A stretch of DNA of 64,000 nt from Sphagnum compactum. Its lineage: Eukaryota > Bryophyta > Sphagnopsida > Sphagnales. The stretch lies in contig OZ234493.1 in the NCBI GenBank assembly GCA_965153455.1, positions 22,992,213 through 23,056,212 on the forward strand. Reading direction: 5' to 3'. Positions 25,326 to 39,700 of this stretch are shown in pieces. Numbering within the stretch: the stretch's first letter is position 1; every line of letters starts with the position of its first letter. Position numbers and translations under genes: made by a program. The notes below the pieces were generated by a model, which saw only the letters and a program-made list of their open reading frames with translations, did not search any database and was not told the origin of the DNA.

Positions 25326-26075
25326 TTCCTGCATGTATTTGGAGGGCACCTTATATTCACATTTCCATAGTGTATTTGAAAAGAACCTTAAATGACATTT
25401 TTTTCCTTCCACTATTGACCTCGGGGGGGACACTTAATGTAAAGTTTGGAATCTACATGTGTCAAATGACCATTTTGAAGAGGGGTATTAAATAATTGTT
25501 CAACCTATTTTTTATCATCCTATTATTATTTAATTTACTAATATATACATACTAAAGCCACCCTATATTGATTATAATCCATTATTTCATATTATTACAT
25601 ACCTTATATTAAGATTAAATTGATTATTTGAATAAAATGTGCCCTATTTTTAACTAATTAATTTATAATTTTTACTCAACAACTAATATATTGCACCCTA
25701 TATTTTTATTCATGTATTTTCTACTTTTTTTTAAATAATGTCCCCCTTGGGCTATTGACATGGCATTTGAAAAACAAGATGTTCTTTGTGGCATGAGTGT
25801 TTTTTTTTTTTGAAACATCTCACAATATTTTTTCAGTTTTTCCCATCACACACATTGAGTATCACGAAACAAAACAATTAAAAAACCAACATAAATTTTT
25901 ATGCTCAATAAAATCTTTGGATGGAACTTTTATCATAATTGAATTTACATTCCATTTCACCTTGGGAGGGTCTTTATTTTGGTATTTGCCATACATGAAT
26001 AACCCCCTAGAAAAGAGAGGGGATATTACATGTACTTGGAAAAAGTGGGAGGTGTCAGATTTGTCTCATGTTTAA
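25326..26075 (+). repeat. Dispersed repeat related to 41640-42060
   Basis: Shares TTGGAGGGCACCTTATATTC with 41657-41676. Near its end it shares a GAAAAGAGAGGGGATATTAC-like segment with 42034-42060. The intervening sequence is AT-rich and has diverged. Confidence 0.5.
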
Positions 26076-26929
26076 CCCCTGAAAACCTAAGCCATTATTT
26101 TAGTAAAAAATGGTGTGTTTTTCACACTTACATATTGAGATTTTAAAAAATAAGATGAATGTAAAATTTGAAAAAACATTTGTATAGATGTAAAGTCATA
26201 TTAGTCATGATGATTCTTAAATTCTTTTAACATCATTGGAACAAATGGCTACACATCATTAATGCATTTATACCTTTAATAATTTGAATTCAAAGGTGCT
26301 CACACCTTCTACAACTTTTTCTAGGATTCAAAAGTATACATGGAATACCTCCAATACATGACAACCAAATGTTATATTGTACATACATAAGTTATGCATC
26401 ATCACCGATTCTTTTTCATATATCCTTTACCATTATTCTTGTCACCATTGGCAAACCACATGGCATCACCAAATTCATACATATTGTAAGGTGTTTTTTT
26501 TAAAAAATGTAAAAACCCATAGAGGTGTATGCCAAATCTAAACGGTAGATGCACACAACTACATAAAAAGAAACATGCTCAAATTTAATTAGTTTATTTG
26601 CTACTAATTTGTGCATATCATAAATTGATTTTATTCATAATTTGAGCTTCATGGCCTTGAAGACCCATAAAGTTTTCTTGGGCAAGGGGCAAAAATATAA
26701 ATTTGGGAGGGTTGGTTTTGGCCAATTCGAATAACATAAATCCACTTCTTATATATGTAACTTCAGTCAACTAAGCTTTTAATAAAGAATCCCATACACT
26801 ACTAATTTGTTTGTACTAATTTATTTTTATCAGTATAACAAGTTGTCCAAGCCTTTTTGAGGCTAGCATTTGAAAAAGCCTTCATTATCACCCACCAATG
26901 GTTTTTAGAAAACAATTTATGATGTTGTT
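26076..26929. other. AT-rich intergenic DNA
   Basis: No gene, RNA or element recognised. Confidence 0.35.
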
Positions 26930-27500
26930 CAAATGCCATTCATAAGACCACTTAGCCAAATTTGGCGATATTTAAAATATGAAATTAGAAAAAAATTGAG
27001 CACTTTTCATATTATATGCAATTGTAAAAATATTAACAACTCTTTTACATTTTTTCCAAAATATTTTTCACAAAAGAAATCACTTTCAAGGGGGTTTTTG
27101 TTTGGAGAATTTCACCACTTGGTAATAAAAGAAATTGGAAAAAATTGGAGATTTTTGAATTTATAGTGTAAATTCAAACAAAATTGCTCAAAAAATGAAA
27201 AAAAATTGCCAAACTTTTGAAACCATAATTTTTTAGTTTTTATTTTGGGAAAAATCACCAAATGGCGAAATGTTTTTCTTTTTAGTATGGCAAAATTTGT
27301 GTGTCTTCTAAGTGTTTCAGTCACCAGATTTCCAAAAAAACCAAAAGTTTAATAATTAAATTGCCAAAGGTTATAATAGGTACTAGTGGGTCACCAAAAA
27401 TATAGAAACATGCTACAAACTTTTTATTTTTAATTGATTTAATTGTCAAATTTGGCTAAATCATCTTAGGGATGATCCCCATTTTAGCTACATGACCAAA
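26930..27500. repeat. GCCAAATTTGGC-family repeat, inverted pair (copy 2)
   Basis: The left end reads CTTAGCCAAATTTGGCGATA on the plus strand. The right end read on the minus strand gives ATGTAGC, GGGGATCATCC and ATGATTTAGCCAAATTTGAC. The two ends are therefore in inverted orientation facing inward, as for a terminal-inverted-repeat element of about 570 bp. The interior is AT-rich. Confidence 0.55.
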
Positions 27501-29960
27501 TTGAAATAAAACCCTACCACCCTTTCTAAAAAAAGTAGACATAATTTTTTCAATTAGCCCCCAAAATAATAGTAGATAGAATTCCCTTTATTGGTGTTGC
27601 CCATGAAAAGTAATAAACTCCCATCCCATACATGCCCCTAATGGATAGGTGGGGTACAAGTACTATTTTTTGAGAACCCAAATGTCATGATTGCAATCCA
27701 CTTAAATTTTTAGTAAATTTCATTATTTAATATTGAATTTTTACACAAAGTAGTTATCCTCATGAAACATATGGTACAATTTTTTTTTTGGAAAAATATT
27801 TTTTTCATAAATTACACCCCCCTATAACTCTGAAAATGGATGTAAACATCCATCTTGTCCTTTAGGGGTTAAGGAATAGGCATAAGAACCCATGCCTTCC
27901 TAGTCCTTGGGATCTACCTATGTTTAGCTGTTAGACAATTTGTTGGAATCTTTTGTAATGATATGCATGTGGATCAATTAGTGATAACATCCGATGGTTG
28001 CCATTGATGTGAATGTGTTGTAAACACTTTTGTTAATATTGAGTCTTTTCACATAATTGAGATTGTTGGCATCACGTGATTTATGATTTTTATGAAGAGG
28101 ATTACTTGTATTGTCATTATTAGGTGATATAAGTTGATGATTTGCCAATTGTGATTGTGTGTCATGAGATTTAGATGCTACCAAGTTTGTATTAATTAAC
28201 TTCATGTAACATGGATTTCTAAAGGTCTTCAAATTGTACAAAAATTGGGATTATGAACCCAATTAAAGAACAAAATTCTTTTTAAAGTTCAATAATCTTG
28301 ATTTGTGTTGATGGATGATTTCACAAAAGGTTAATCAACACTAAGTACTATTAACATAAGTTTGTATAATCATGAAATCAAATTAATTAAGTAAAGAAAA
28401 GTGATCCAATGTGAATGCATTTGTTTCATTAATTTGTTTATTAATGTATAGATAAAACATGTACAAAATAAATTTGACAAAATGGTTTAATTACAATCCT
28501 ACACCTTTTCTTGTAACATTCCTATTGAAAATTGGTGAGAATTGCCCCACCTTTCCAAACACCAAATTTTTTTGGTGACTATGATTTGCTTATGTATGAA
28601 TGTTGATAGGTTTAAGTTATTTGCAGATTAAGGTTAAAATTTTAAGTTAGGTTTTGAGGTTTGGGTTGGAAGTTTAAAACATTGAAGAAATTGAATTTGA
28701 GCTTGAAGTTACTTCTTTTGAAAACTAGAATTAAAACCTAAACTAGGGCTATTGTACTTGTAAACTAGATTGAATTTCTTTGAAGGTATAAGCACCAAGA
28801 CTTTTCAAATGTGCGTCCCCTTCCTCAAAGAAACAATTCACCCTCTTTCCAAATGAGTAAAAAAAATCGGTTTGATGCCTTGTTTCATTGACTTAGAGGA
28901 TTTTGTTTTTTTGATTACATACTTTCCTAATTTTCATTTTTATCTATAATTATAACCAAAAAAAGTGTCCTACAAAATAACAAGAGATATAATGAAGTTC
29001 ATTAACATCTACTAGAATCTTGCTCTCAATACAACTTGAATCCAAAATCACATAAATAATTGGATTAAATCCTAGCTTTAATGCTAAACCCTTAATTCAC
29101 ACAAAACCAAGCCATTTACTATTGCAACTAAGTCAATTGCGCAACAGGGTTCCCCCAATGTAAAACTTGGTTATGCCTAATCAACAGATGGGTCATAACT
29201 ACTAATGGACAAACATCTTACATTACATAGTTGTTGGGGGTTTAGCTAGAGATTAGGTCATTCAATGTTCAATCCAATTAAGTTGTTAAGATCCCACCCA
29301 TGAGCATGCAATGTGGTTTTTGTGTATGATTTGCTTTAGGTTTTCATTACAACAATACATCTTCTCTTTACATTGTCATTTTTTATAGTATATGATTTCA
29401 AGTCAGATGGCATTCACTAAGTTCATGTAAAACCACTAATAGAATGGGTATAATGTTACACATAACTAAATTGGATAGATGATTCTTTTTAGGATAACAT
29501 AAACCCAACCCAAATTTTGCTCATTGGTCACAACATGAAAAATGACATAAGTTAAAAATACTTAAAAATTCTATGTGTTCACACTAAAAACATATTCATT
29601 GCCACATCATTTAGGTTTACATAATATCTAAGTGGCTTTGGGCACAAAATTTTGAATTATTTTAAATTTTATCAAAATTTTCAAAAAACTTATCTTATTA
29701 TGTTAAAATATTCAAAATTTATTATGATCAGATTTGAACCTTGGCCCTCCTCTTCAATGCAATACAAATACATGTGAACAATCAAACTAGGAAAACAATT
29801 AAAAACTTTTTAAAGATAATACAAAAAATAGTTTTATTAAATTTATTTTGTAAGTGTCGAAATCTTCAAAATCAAATCTAAATTATTGAATTAAAATTCT
29901 CAAAATGTATGTTTTATTTGACAAGTTGGTTATTTTCTAGATTTATAATAATTTTCTGGT
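27501..29960. other. AT-rich intergenic DNA
   Basis: Only short chance frames; no recognisable gene or element. Confidence 0.4.
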
Positions 29961-30291
29961 AATGTAGTGTATGTACGTAGCGGGATTTGAACTCTCAACC
30001 GCTTGCATGGCAACCGGGCGACCGGAGGCAGCGGCCAAACAAACGAAGCAGCGATGGCGCAAAAAAAACACCACAGCGAGCAACAGCAGCGAGCCAGAAG
30101 ACGACCAAAGAGGTGGAGGGAGCTAGGGTTAGGTTTGGCGATGGCAGAATACGGGTGATGGAGCAAAGAGCATAGAGAGTGAGAGAGAGAGAGAGTTTGA
30201 CATCGCAGTGGTGATGACGGCGGCCACTACCTAAGCGGTTTCAGAGAAGGAATTGTAAGCAGCAGCAGCAGCAAAGGAAGGCCCGAGAGAG
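29961..30291 (+). promoter_or_regulatory. 5' leader and promoter region of ARP5
   Basis: Composition rises sharply in GC from about 29975. It includes a GA repeat (about 30176-30196) and a CAG-rich stretch just before the ATG, with AGGGTTAGG at about 30125-30133. It probably contains the transcription start and 5' UTR. Confidence 0.5.
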
Positions 30292-33200
30292 ATGGTTTCG
30301 CAAGGAAGGCCTGAAAGGCAATCTGATTATTCTCGGATGCCGTCTCACAGACCACTGGTGATCGATAACGGTGCTTATTTCTGTCGTGTCGGGCAAGTCG
30401 CTCTTTCTTTGCATTTCTTTTTCACTCGTTGCTATAACTCTCGCCTTTTTGAGCATTCTGTAATCTTTTGGTCTTCCTACTTCCTGCTTCTGGTTGCTTT
30501 CGGTTTGGTTTTGGTTTTGTTATTTTTTGTAGTTATTGGCCTGTTTTCTTTTCGTATGCGTTTGTGATGGTGAGCTTAGTGTTTTTTTTTTTTCTTTTTT
30601 GGTTTTTGTTTCTTGTTGTCGGACGAGTTTAAGGCGATGGTTTACTTGTGACCATCTTGGAAGCGGTTGTTGGTGGAAAATTACTGCCGTGTGCACACAT
30701 GCTAGCAGTGCTTAGCTTTCACTAGTTGTCTTAGTTGCAATGTGGATCACCTTGGTCAACTCGTCATACAAAAGTGAGGAAACTAGGGGCCTTTGGTTGT
30801 TGGGATGGGAATTGAAGAACCCTGCATTACTTGGGGTTACATGTGGTTTGGAATTGTTAAACCTTCAAAAGAGAGAGGCAGTAGGGTTTAGAGAGTGTGG
30901 AAAAACAAAAAGAACTCAGTTGCAGTTGTCAACATGTACTGTTTTCTGTCAACTTCTCATTTGTCCACACATTCCAACTTCTGCTATCACTTGTTTGTGT
31001 TTTGATTGTGAATTCAGAATTGAATGATTGCATTCCATTCAGTTTATGTCTCTTCTGTACTCTGTGTGATTTCAAATTTCAGATCTTGTCTTTATGTCAA
31101 GGGTTTCTCTGTTTAAGTCATGTTAATGTTGCTGACAGAAAGGAGGGTGGTGGAACAGTTGGGCTGGAGAAAAGGATCCTAGATTTTCCTTCCATAACGT
31201 TTTGCACAGACCTCGACATCGGGGTTCTGGTACACTTCCTCCAACTCTTGTTATCATGGTTTTCATGTTTCCAGGGTTTTGGGGTTTCTTGAACCTCTGC
31301 AAGTGAAGAAAAGATATGAAGTTAATAACTATGCAGATATGTCTATTCCATTCCTATGTACCTGACCTTGTATTGTTCTGCAAGCACTAGATGTAAGATC
31401 TGGGGATGGCTTCCTGGATATACTTCTTCCAAGCATCATTTCAAACATCAGTCTGCTAATGCTGTAGCTTCTGTCAAGGTCAACCGAGATTTTTTTTTTG
31501 TTGACTGTTAGGATGATCCATAGTTATTATTATTTGCAGGTGAATTGACGAGTATTGTGGGTGATTACGATCCTGGGACTGTAAAGCTATTTGACTTCAC
31601 CCGCTCCTCCTTGCGGAGTGCATTCGATGGCAATGTGGTCTACCAGTTTGAGACAATGGAATCTGTACGCTGCTGCCCATTGTTCATAAGATTCCCAGGA
31701 CCATATTCCAAAGTTGTTTTTAAATGGAGGATCAACTTCATGGGGTTGTAATATGCTGACACAGTGCTGGGGTTTGCTTTAATGCAGATCCTGGACTATA
31801 CTTTTGACAGGATAGGAGTTGATGGAGCTGTGGTAAGTTTAAGTTTGGACTTTTTATGTCCTTATCAGGTGTGCCACAAGCAGAAAGAATTCCCGTGTTG
31901 TTCAATTTCTTTGCAATATGAATCAGAGAGATTTTTAAGCTTCAAGATTTTCAGTGCTTTTTACACTGACAACTACAAAGTAATGCTGGCCTGTGAACTG
32001 AGCAGTGAGATAATGAATGCAAAGGGATGTGTGCCTGAGGAATGATTGTGTGTTGATAGGGCAGGTGGATCATCCAGTGCTTCTAACAGAAGCCCCTTGC
32101 AATCCAATCTTCTCTCGCACCCGCATGGCTGAACTTCTCTTTGAAACTTATGGTGTTCCTTCATTGGGTACTTTATTTCTTACTTCATATTTGTCCACTC
32201 TTTTCTTGCTATTTTGAAGTAGACAGTTCATTTTGAAGGTTCATATGGCAACGCGGCTTGAGCCAGTGGACATCTGTTTGTGTACAAGGGCTTGCCATTC
32301 TCATGAACTGTTCTGTGACAGAATTTGGCAGTGATGGTATGTTCAGTTATGCGTACAACCAGAGATTAGGTTTGTGTGAGTCGGATGGGCTGCTGGTTTG
32401 CTCAGGACACACAACAACACACGTCATCCCGGTATCTTTCTCCCTTCTCATGCATGGTTCCAGTCACACAGACATGAGTGTAGTCCCTGTCACATGCATA
32501 TTTCAAAGAGAGTTGGCTTCCTGGTCCTCTTTGCAGGATTCTAGTTGAACTGCACTGATGCTGTTGGGAAGGTTTTGCATGGAACAGGTGGTGAATGGAG
32601 AGCCAATAATGGAGGCTTGCTGTAGAACAGGAGTGGGAGGCTTTCATGTTACAAGCTATTTGAAGCGCCTACTATCGTTACAGCACCCTTATCACTTGTA
32701 TGGTGTCTGTTTTCCCTCTTGTACACTCTACATAAATCTGCATAAAGTATTACCTCTTGTATCCTGTCTGTTTTCTGTGACCCTTTGCAGGTGTATCATT
32801 AGGCCAAAGCAATTGAAGGGTTAAGAGTCTCTTATCTATGGTGGATTTCTGTTCAGTCTAGGGAATGGAGCGATTGTAGTGGCATGGCTGTTGAGGTACT
32901 TGAAGTGCATCTGATCATAGCAGGCTTGTGTGGCCCAACAGGAATGAAATAGTCTGGGAGAAAGTTGAAGAGCTGAAGCAAGAGTACTGTTATGTTGCTG
33001 AAGACTACCATGCAGAGCTGAGCATCTTTCAGGTGCTGCCCTTCTCTTTCTTAGAATTTAACATTTGTACTGATGCCATCATTTAAGGTCAAGTTATGTG
33101 ATTTGTGCTGCTGGCTTTGTCTCATAGACATGTGAATACCACCTTGTAAATTGGGAATTGAGAAGTCATTGAGGTTTGAAAGGTAGTTATATGTTGAATC

Positions 33201-36130
33201 CAGTAACTCAAATATGTTGTGAGGAAACTTCTGTCAGCCAACCAGCGGTTCCTACTCTGTTGAGTTGACATTTTTCTTTGTTATTTGCCTTCAAAAGATC
33301 ACGCTCTTAATATGCTAGGCCTTTTTCTCTTTTTTCTTCCTCTTTCTTCGTTTGATATTTTTTGCTTCGGTGTTCATCTTTCTTCTTGGTTTCCTTGGTC
33401 ATCTCCTCCTCCTTTCAATTTTGTTGAGCTAGCCAGCATAATGGCCAATGCTTCCATTACTGCTGATCTTGTGAAAGAAATTCAGTATGTTGGTCAATGT
33501 ATGACCTTGACATTCACCTACTGACAGGACCAGTTGAAGTCAGTGGCGATGTTATGGTTGCTGATCACTACCATACATGTTGCTGTTGAAGGTCGCTGCA
33601 CATGCATTTGACTGTCACTGTTCAAACTTCTCGTCAGTGTTTTAGGGTTGGGTTCGTCTCTCCCCTGTCAACCAATATGTTGTCAGATCTGAAAGGTATA
33701 TGACATTATTAGAACATCTCTCAATTCTATTTGGGTTGACTCAAATAGTGTGTATGGAGAGGTTCTCAGTATTTATGAGGATATATATATTTGTAAAGCT
33801 TTCTCAAAATTTTCAGCAATTGTTCTAGATACACTTTCATCACCCATCTCTAAGCTTGTAATCTGATTATGCTGCAGAAAGGGGGTGCAGAGGCAGAAGC
33901 CAAGACAAAGTGGTGGCAATTACCGTGGGTGCCACCTCCTGAGAAGGAGCAGCCAAGTGAAGAGGAGTTAGCAAGAAGGGCAGCTATAAAGGAGAAACAG
34001 GGGCAGCGCTTGCGAGAAATGGCCTTTGCTAAACGATCCTCAAAAATTGCTGACTTGGAGACAGAAATTGAGGGACTTGAGTATCTTTTGCAGGAGTTGG
34101 ATGATGCAGAGGATGCTAAGACAGAGGCCTCTCTTTTGGGACCATCAAGTTTTGGCTCCCGTGAAGAAGTACAGGCTGCACTAGCCAAGGCTACGATGTC
34201 ATTGAGAAAAGCAAAGGGGGAGCCTGTAGATATTAAGAAAGTAGAGGATGATATACCAATGTCAGAGAAATATCCTCTCCTTGAGGTTCCTAACAGCCTT
34301 CTCACACCAGAACAAGTAAGTTCTATTTTGGTTGGAGTTTATAATCAGGAGCCTTTTTTGAATTCTTCTGTAGTAGCTAGCTGACCAAGAAGTTTGTGTG
34401 CACAGCTAAAGGAAAAGAAGAAACAACAGTTTTTGAAAATTACTACTGAGGGGCGCATTCGGGCGAAACAAAAACGGCAAGAAGAGGACTTGCAACGTGA
34501 GCGAGAACAGCAGCTAGAAGAAGAACGTCGGCTGTAAGTTGTTGATTGTTGTTTCAGTATCATCTTTGAGTTCATCTTGTTTACCTGGAGCTTGAGATGT
34601 GATCTTCAACTGTATACTACTGAAGCCTCAAGAACCCGCAGCAGCAATAGTCATATATTAGTTGGACTTCCAGCTGGACCAATTCTCTCAGGACCAGATG
34701 AGATCATGGTAAACAAGGTCCCATTAGAAGGAATGATGTGCTCTAATGGCCAGATTTGTGACTCCCATTACCACAGTCTAGTGGCACAACCTATTGGATC
34801 AGACAAGGATTCTGCATGTGAAACATTCCATTTACCCATAGGGAGTTCATCACTTCAAGTGAGGTGGAGTTTGATTTTTTGGGATTTCTGTTGGAATTGA
34901 AGATTAACAAATGCGTAGTTGTTTCTGTTGGGAGTTCTTTTCACATGTAAGGAGCAAGGATCTGCCTACATTTGGTGTGTAGTTCCCTGATTATTGAAAA
35001 CCAATGGGTGTGAACTAATCCAAGGTTTCGATTTACAAGGTAGGGGTTTGTGGTGGTGACAGAGCAAATCCTGAGCTATACTTGGAGGAGCTGCGGGTGA
35101 GGCAAGCTGAGGTATCCGCCAGGGTGGATCAGAGCAAGCGGCAGAAAATTGGAATGGCATCAGCAGGTGCTGTGACATCACTGACATCAGGGGTGAGTGG
35201 CCGGGGAGAGAGATTGAGTGCTGTGCAGAAGGAGCGCATGAAGCTGCTCACCACTGCAGCCTTTGACCGAGGGAAAGATGAGGACACCTTTGGCATGAAT
35301 GATGAAGACTGGGAGCTCTACAAGAGAGTGGGTAGAGACACTGATGGTGATGATGAGGATGATGAGGACGAGGCAGAGTTGGCCAGAATCAATATCCGCC
35401 TTAAGGTAAATCTGTCTTTGTGTGATTTGACAATAGTTCAATTGATGTAAAAGTTACACCCCAAATTGCTCCTCTTCTGGACCCAGTACAACAGGCAAGG
35501 TCATGGATTTTTGTTTACTCTAATACTTTTCTGCTAATGATGTGACTGTGCACTCATTACCATTGGTGATTTTTGAGTGTTTGTGAACAGGAGTTGGACC
35601 CTTCATTTATGCCATCAACAGGGCTCATTCAGGGGGCTCAAACTGTGATCCCTAGTGTCCAACAGCGGCCTCTAACAGCTGAAGACTTTCGGATTCCACT
35701 TGGTGTAGAAAGGTTTCGGGCTCCTGAAATTGTGTTGCAGCCTTCCATGATGGGATTAGATCAGGCTGGATTGGGGGAGATGTTGGCACTAGCTCTCATG
35801 CGTCTGCCTCAGCATTACAGGGAGCGGGTGATGAAGGGTTCAGTCTTACTCACTGGAGGCAACTCCCTTTTTGAAGGCTTAGACATGCGATTGCTTGCAG
35901 AGCTGAGAATGACTAGACCATTAGGTGCCACCATCAAGGTAGTAAGGGCAGCTGACCCAAAACTTGATGCCTGGCGCGGTGCCTCAGTGTTTGCCTCATC
36001 TAGTTCATTTCAGAAGTCTGCACTTTCTAAAGCTGACTTTGAAGAAAGAGGTCCAGATTGGCTGCGGCACCATAATCTGAAATACTCAGGTGGGTCATTA
36101 AGCAATTCATTTTTGACAGATAACACATAA
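30292..36130 (+). CDS. ARP5: Actin-related protein 5, INO80 chromatin-remodelling complex subunit
   Basis: Nuclear actin-related protein that works with IES6 in the INO80 remodeller. Twelve exons: 30292-30392, 31159-31223, 31540-31664, 31788-31832, 32065-32167, 32322-32431, 32588-32697, 32942-33032, 33878-34315, 34406-34533, 35063-35405, 35591-36130. They give 2199 nt, 732 aa, against about 724 aa in Arabidopsis, and all phases agree. The first intron has a GC donor (GG|GCAAGT); the others are GT-AG. Actin-fold landmarks are [16 protein letters not shown] (residues ~23-38), [25 protein letters not shown] (~173-183), [12 protein letters not shown] and [11 protein letters not shown] near the C-terminus. 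ARP5-specific pieces include [25 protein letters not shown], the basic-acidic coiled coil [20 protein letters not shown], and [20 protein letters not shown]. The last exon ends [15 protein letters not shown] plus a short extra tail. Confidence 0.95.
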
Positions 36131-36760
36131 TCAAATTTTGAACCTGGCTACCAGTTGGGGTAGTAGCATTATGAATGGCACTATTCTGAATGCTGTGTGA
36201 TTTGCTGATTTTCAATGGTGTATAGCCACATGATGGCAACAACCTGTAAGCTTTTTGGTGGGAACTCTGATCTGTATTTCTAGCCCCTTGGTGCATAGAA
36301 ATAGATTTCCACCAAAGGATTTCTGCTAGAGTTCTCACAGTTTCTGAGGTGCCAGGGTGTTATCATATTCTGAGAGGTTTTTCAATGAATCTTTTGAATG
36401 TTCTGAGGTTTTTGACTACCAGCCTCGGGAAAAGGTACCCCAGATTCCAGAAGGTTCTTAAGACAAGCCCTTCTCCTATTCTCTACATCCCACACAAACT
36501 AACAAACCTTGGTAGGACAGGGGAGTGGAGTCGTTTGAGGAGATGATTTGGGAAGAATTAATTGTTTTAAAACTACAAAGGTTAGTCGACAGTTGTTTGT
36601 CGCCGCAGTGGTGATTTGTCATCTTACAACTTTGTTCACATACAGCAATGTTTATTGGCATGTAGCTGACATATTGTGGCATGCTATCAATAAGTTACCT
36701 CCAAGTGATAGGGTCAAGTAGTGAAATATCGAAGCATTCGTGCAAAATCTTTTAAAATTG
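36131..36760. other. 3' flank of ARP5
   Basis: More balanced in composition than the DNA beyond and likely to include the ARP5 3' UTR. No separate gene recognised. Confidence 0.4.
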
Positions 36761-39700
36761 TGCATTCTCGCTCCTATACCACAACCAATGGTTCATCATT
36801 CTTGCATGTACAATGATAGTTTACAAATCTACAATGCTCAAGCATCCTCCTCCTTTTCTGTCTAAAGCATTGTATTCCCTTTGTATGCTTGTCCTCTTGA
36901 AGGTCCGCAATGCGCATCTTCTTTGCAAGACAACTTCAATTACTGTTGCACACAACAAACATTCATTTCTATCAGTGGAGAATAAAGGTGGATGTGATTT
37001 TGCTGCACATAAAGCAAGAAGAAAATGCAAAGAGCAGTAGGGGAGAGGATGGGGAAGGGAAAGAACAAGTTGGATAACACGTTTTTCCCCGTCAATGGAA
37101 AGAACCAAAACAAACATAGTGCCAATCAAAGCAGTTACATATGCCAAACTTTCACACCAAAGACAAGGCAATTGCAAATGCTTTGATACTTATTAAATGC
37201 AAGAAAGTGGAGCACCTTGTTGTAGAAGGATTGGTTGATCCATGTTCTCAAATGCTCCTCACAACGTAGAAATGGGAGATCATCAAAGAACTACACAAGA
37301 TCACAATTTAGCAAGAATTCCTCACGTCGGCAAAATGTGTAAAGATAAAAGGAACAATATTAAATTATGATTACAAGAAAGCTTCATATAGATATTGATC
37401 ACCACAATTCATTGTATGATTTGATGATTGAAGAGTGCAATAAACATCATCTTCCAAAAAAATTCAATACAACATTCTATGAGGTTGTCAAATCATTCTA
37501 GGGATGTTCTACAATGAATACACTTTTGCTTGTGAAAGATGTACATGCTAAGGGAGAGGGGTTTAAACTTCACCACATGAATATGCTACAATGGATTCTA
37601 CCACACCTCAATTTTAATGTCACAAGAGCTTTCATGAGGTGACCATGTTTTTAAATTTTCTCCATTGTAATGTGAAACTACTCTTCATAAAACTAGATTA
37701 TGAGACCATTTTTACACATTTTCCCATGATGTCATCATCTTCATAATGCATGTATCTATAAAAAAATCAAGATTTGCAAGAGTGTATTGTGCCCACCCTT
37801 CCCGATATATTATAAAACACTTTGAATGAAAATATTTCAATCAAAATCAAAATTATCACATTGAAAATAACTTTATCAAATTTTATCAAATTTTCCCTTC
37901 CAAAAAATACTTAAATGTGTATTGTCACTTGCACTAACACCTTTATAAAGATTTTGGTTTCCATTTTGATCATACAACTTGTAATTATTCTAATATTAGG
38001 GGTCCATTTATAATTTTAAAAGGATTGCAACACAAGATGTTGCACACATTGGAAAGTCCTTTCTAAACTCTAAAATAATCATATGGGTTTTTTCATTTCT
38101 ATATTACTTTTTTAAGGCATATAAATAATTTCTATGGATCCTTCTTTATCCCTTTCCTTACTAATTGGAATTAAAAGACATTATAAGAATATCTCCACCA
38201 ACATTCGGTATGTGACCCTGCAAAAAGAAATCAAAGTTTTAGTTACTTATTTTTTTTCCAACCCCACCCGCAAAACTAAAACCCAAATTGTAAATAGGTG
38301 GAAGACTACTAATAACAACCCACTTGGACCATTCATACTAAAATTTAGCTAATTAGAAATAGAGAGCAGTCAAACAAATATGATTTGAGTGCATTTATTA
38401 GACTCTTCTAGGGTTTTGAAAGTTGTGTACTTTTTTAGGGTCTTAGGACTCTTATAGTGGATTTTTTCATTGGATTAATGAACCTCATCCAAGATTTCTA
38501 TTACATGGTCACAAGCGAAACATTAGTGGAGATGCACTAATATTTAGAGGGTTTAACATTTTTGCATTGTGACATGTATAAAAGGACATGTAGGGTGGAA
38601 CTATCTAAAGGGACGACTAGTTACAAATGGAGCATTAAGGAGTCAATTGCATATTGTAAATTTAGATGATTACTAAAAGTTCATTTGTTATTTACAAATG
38701 TTGTCAGTATTGTGAACATTCTATCAAAAATAATGCTTACAAATCAACTAACATGACCTATAACACTTGAGAACACATGTATTAAGTGCAAGAGCATAAA
38801 TGTTTTCTCCCAAATCATTGAGGTTTAAAAAAAGATATAATAAAAAACATAAATGTCAATCAACTTGAAATTGAAAAGTGTTGCAACAAAGTCCAAGAGC
38901 AAACAATGAAAGGCAACCTACAATATTTGAAATCTAAAAATAAGAATTAATCACACAAGCAAAAACATGGTGAATGTTTTAGCAAAACTTGATTCAATAA
39001 TGTGTCATTCTTTTATTCAATATAGAATTGAAATGCTTCCACCAATCACCTACTTTCAAATTCATCAAAAAATAAAAATAAAGAAGCCAACGTCATGTGG
39101 TTAGTGATGATGAAGTTAATTGGAAAGTCAAGTTAGTTTTTAGTTTTTGACATTAGATTTCATACTTTCAATTTTAGTTTTAAATTCTAAACTTTCAATT
39201 TTGAACCTTAGTTTCTAGTCTTGAACGTTATTCATGTACATTCTTTTATTTTAGTGAAACATAAAAGCACAAGTTAGAATATGCATTTCCAAACCCGTGG
39301 CCCATGATTTTCAAGATATTATTTTAATTGTGTTCATTGTATTATCTGGAGATTTCATTAGCATGCAAAGGAAAATGTTAACTATCAAGGTTATTGCCTA
39401 CTTCTATTAGATTTTTTTTGTTCATGCTTCCTCTTTGCAACTTGGTTCAATTACTTTGATTAAATCATTAATGATTTTATATTTTTTTCTTGTTAAAAAT
39501 AAAATTATGCAACAAACATAACACACCATGACATTAAATAACAAAAGGATATAGAAGTTGGTATTTAGCAAAAACTCCTTGATTTTTTTTTTCAATATGT
39601 TGAAAGAGTTCCCAAACACATTCTTCTCACAACACAACTATCGATCATACATGATTTCAAAAATAGTGTGGCATAATTTTGATTACTTATGTAATAACAT

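Noticed and set aside
29975-30010. tRNA-like 3' part (GGTTGAGAGTTCAAATCCCGC on the minus strand)
   Set aside because: The putative T-stem does not pair around the TTCAAAT loop and no acceptor or D arm can be built.
34577-34900. 107-codon plus-strand frame
   Set aside because: It lies wholly in ARP5 intron 10, between exons that join in phase, and has no recognisable domain.
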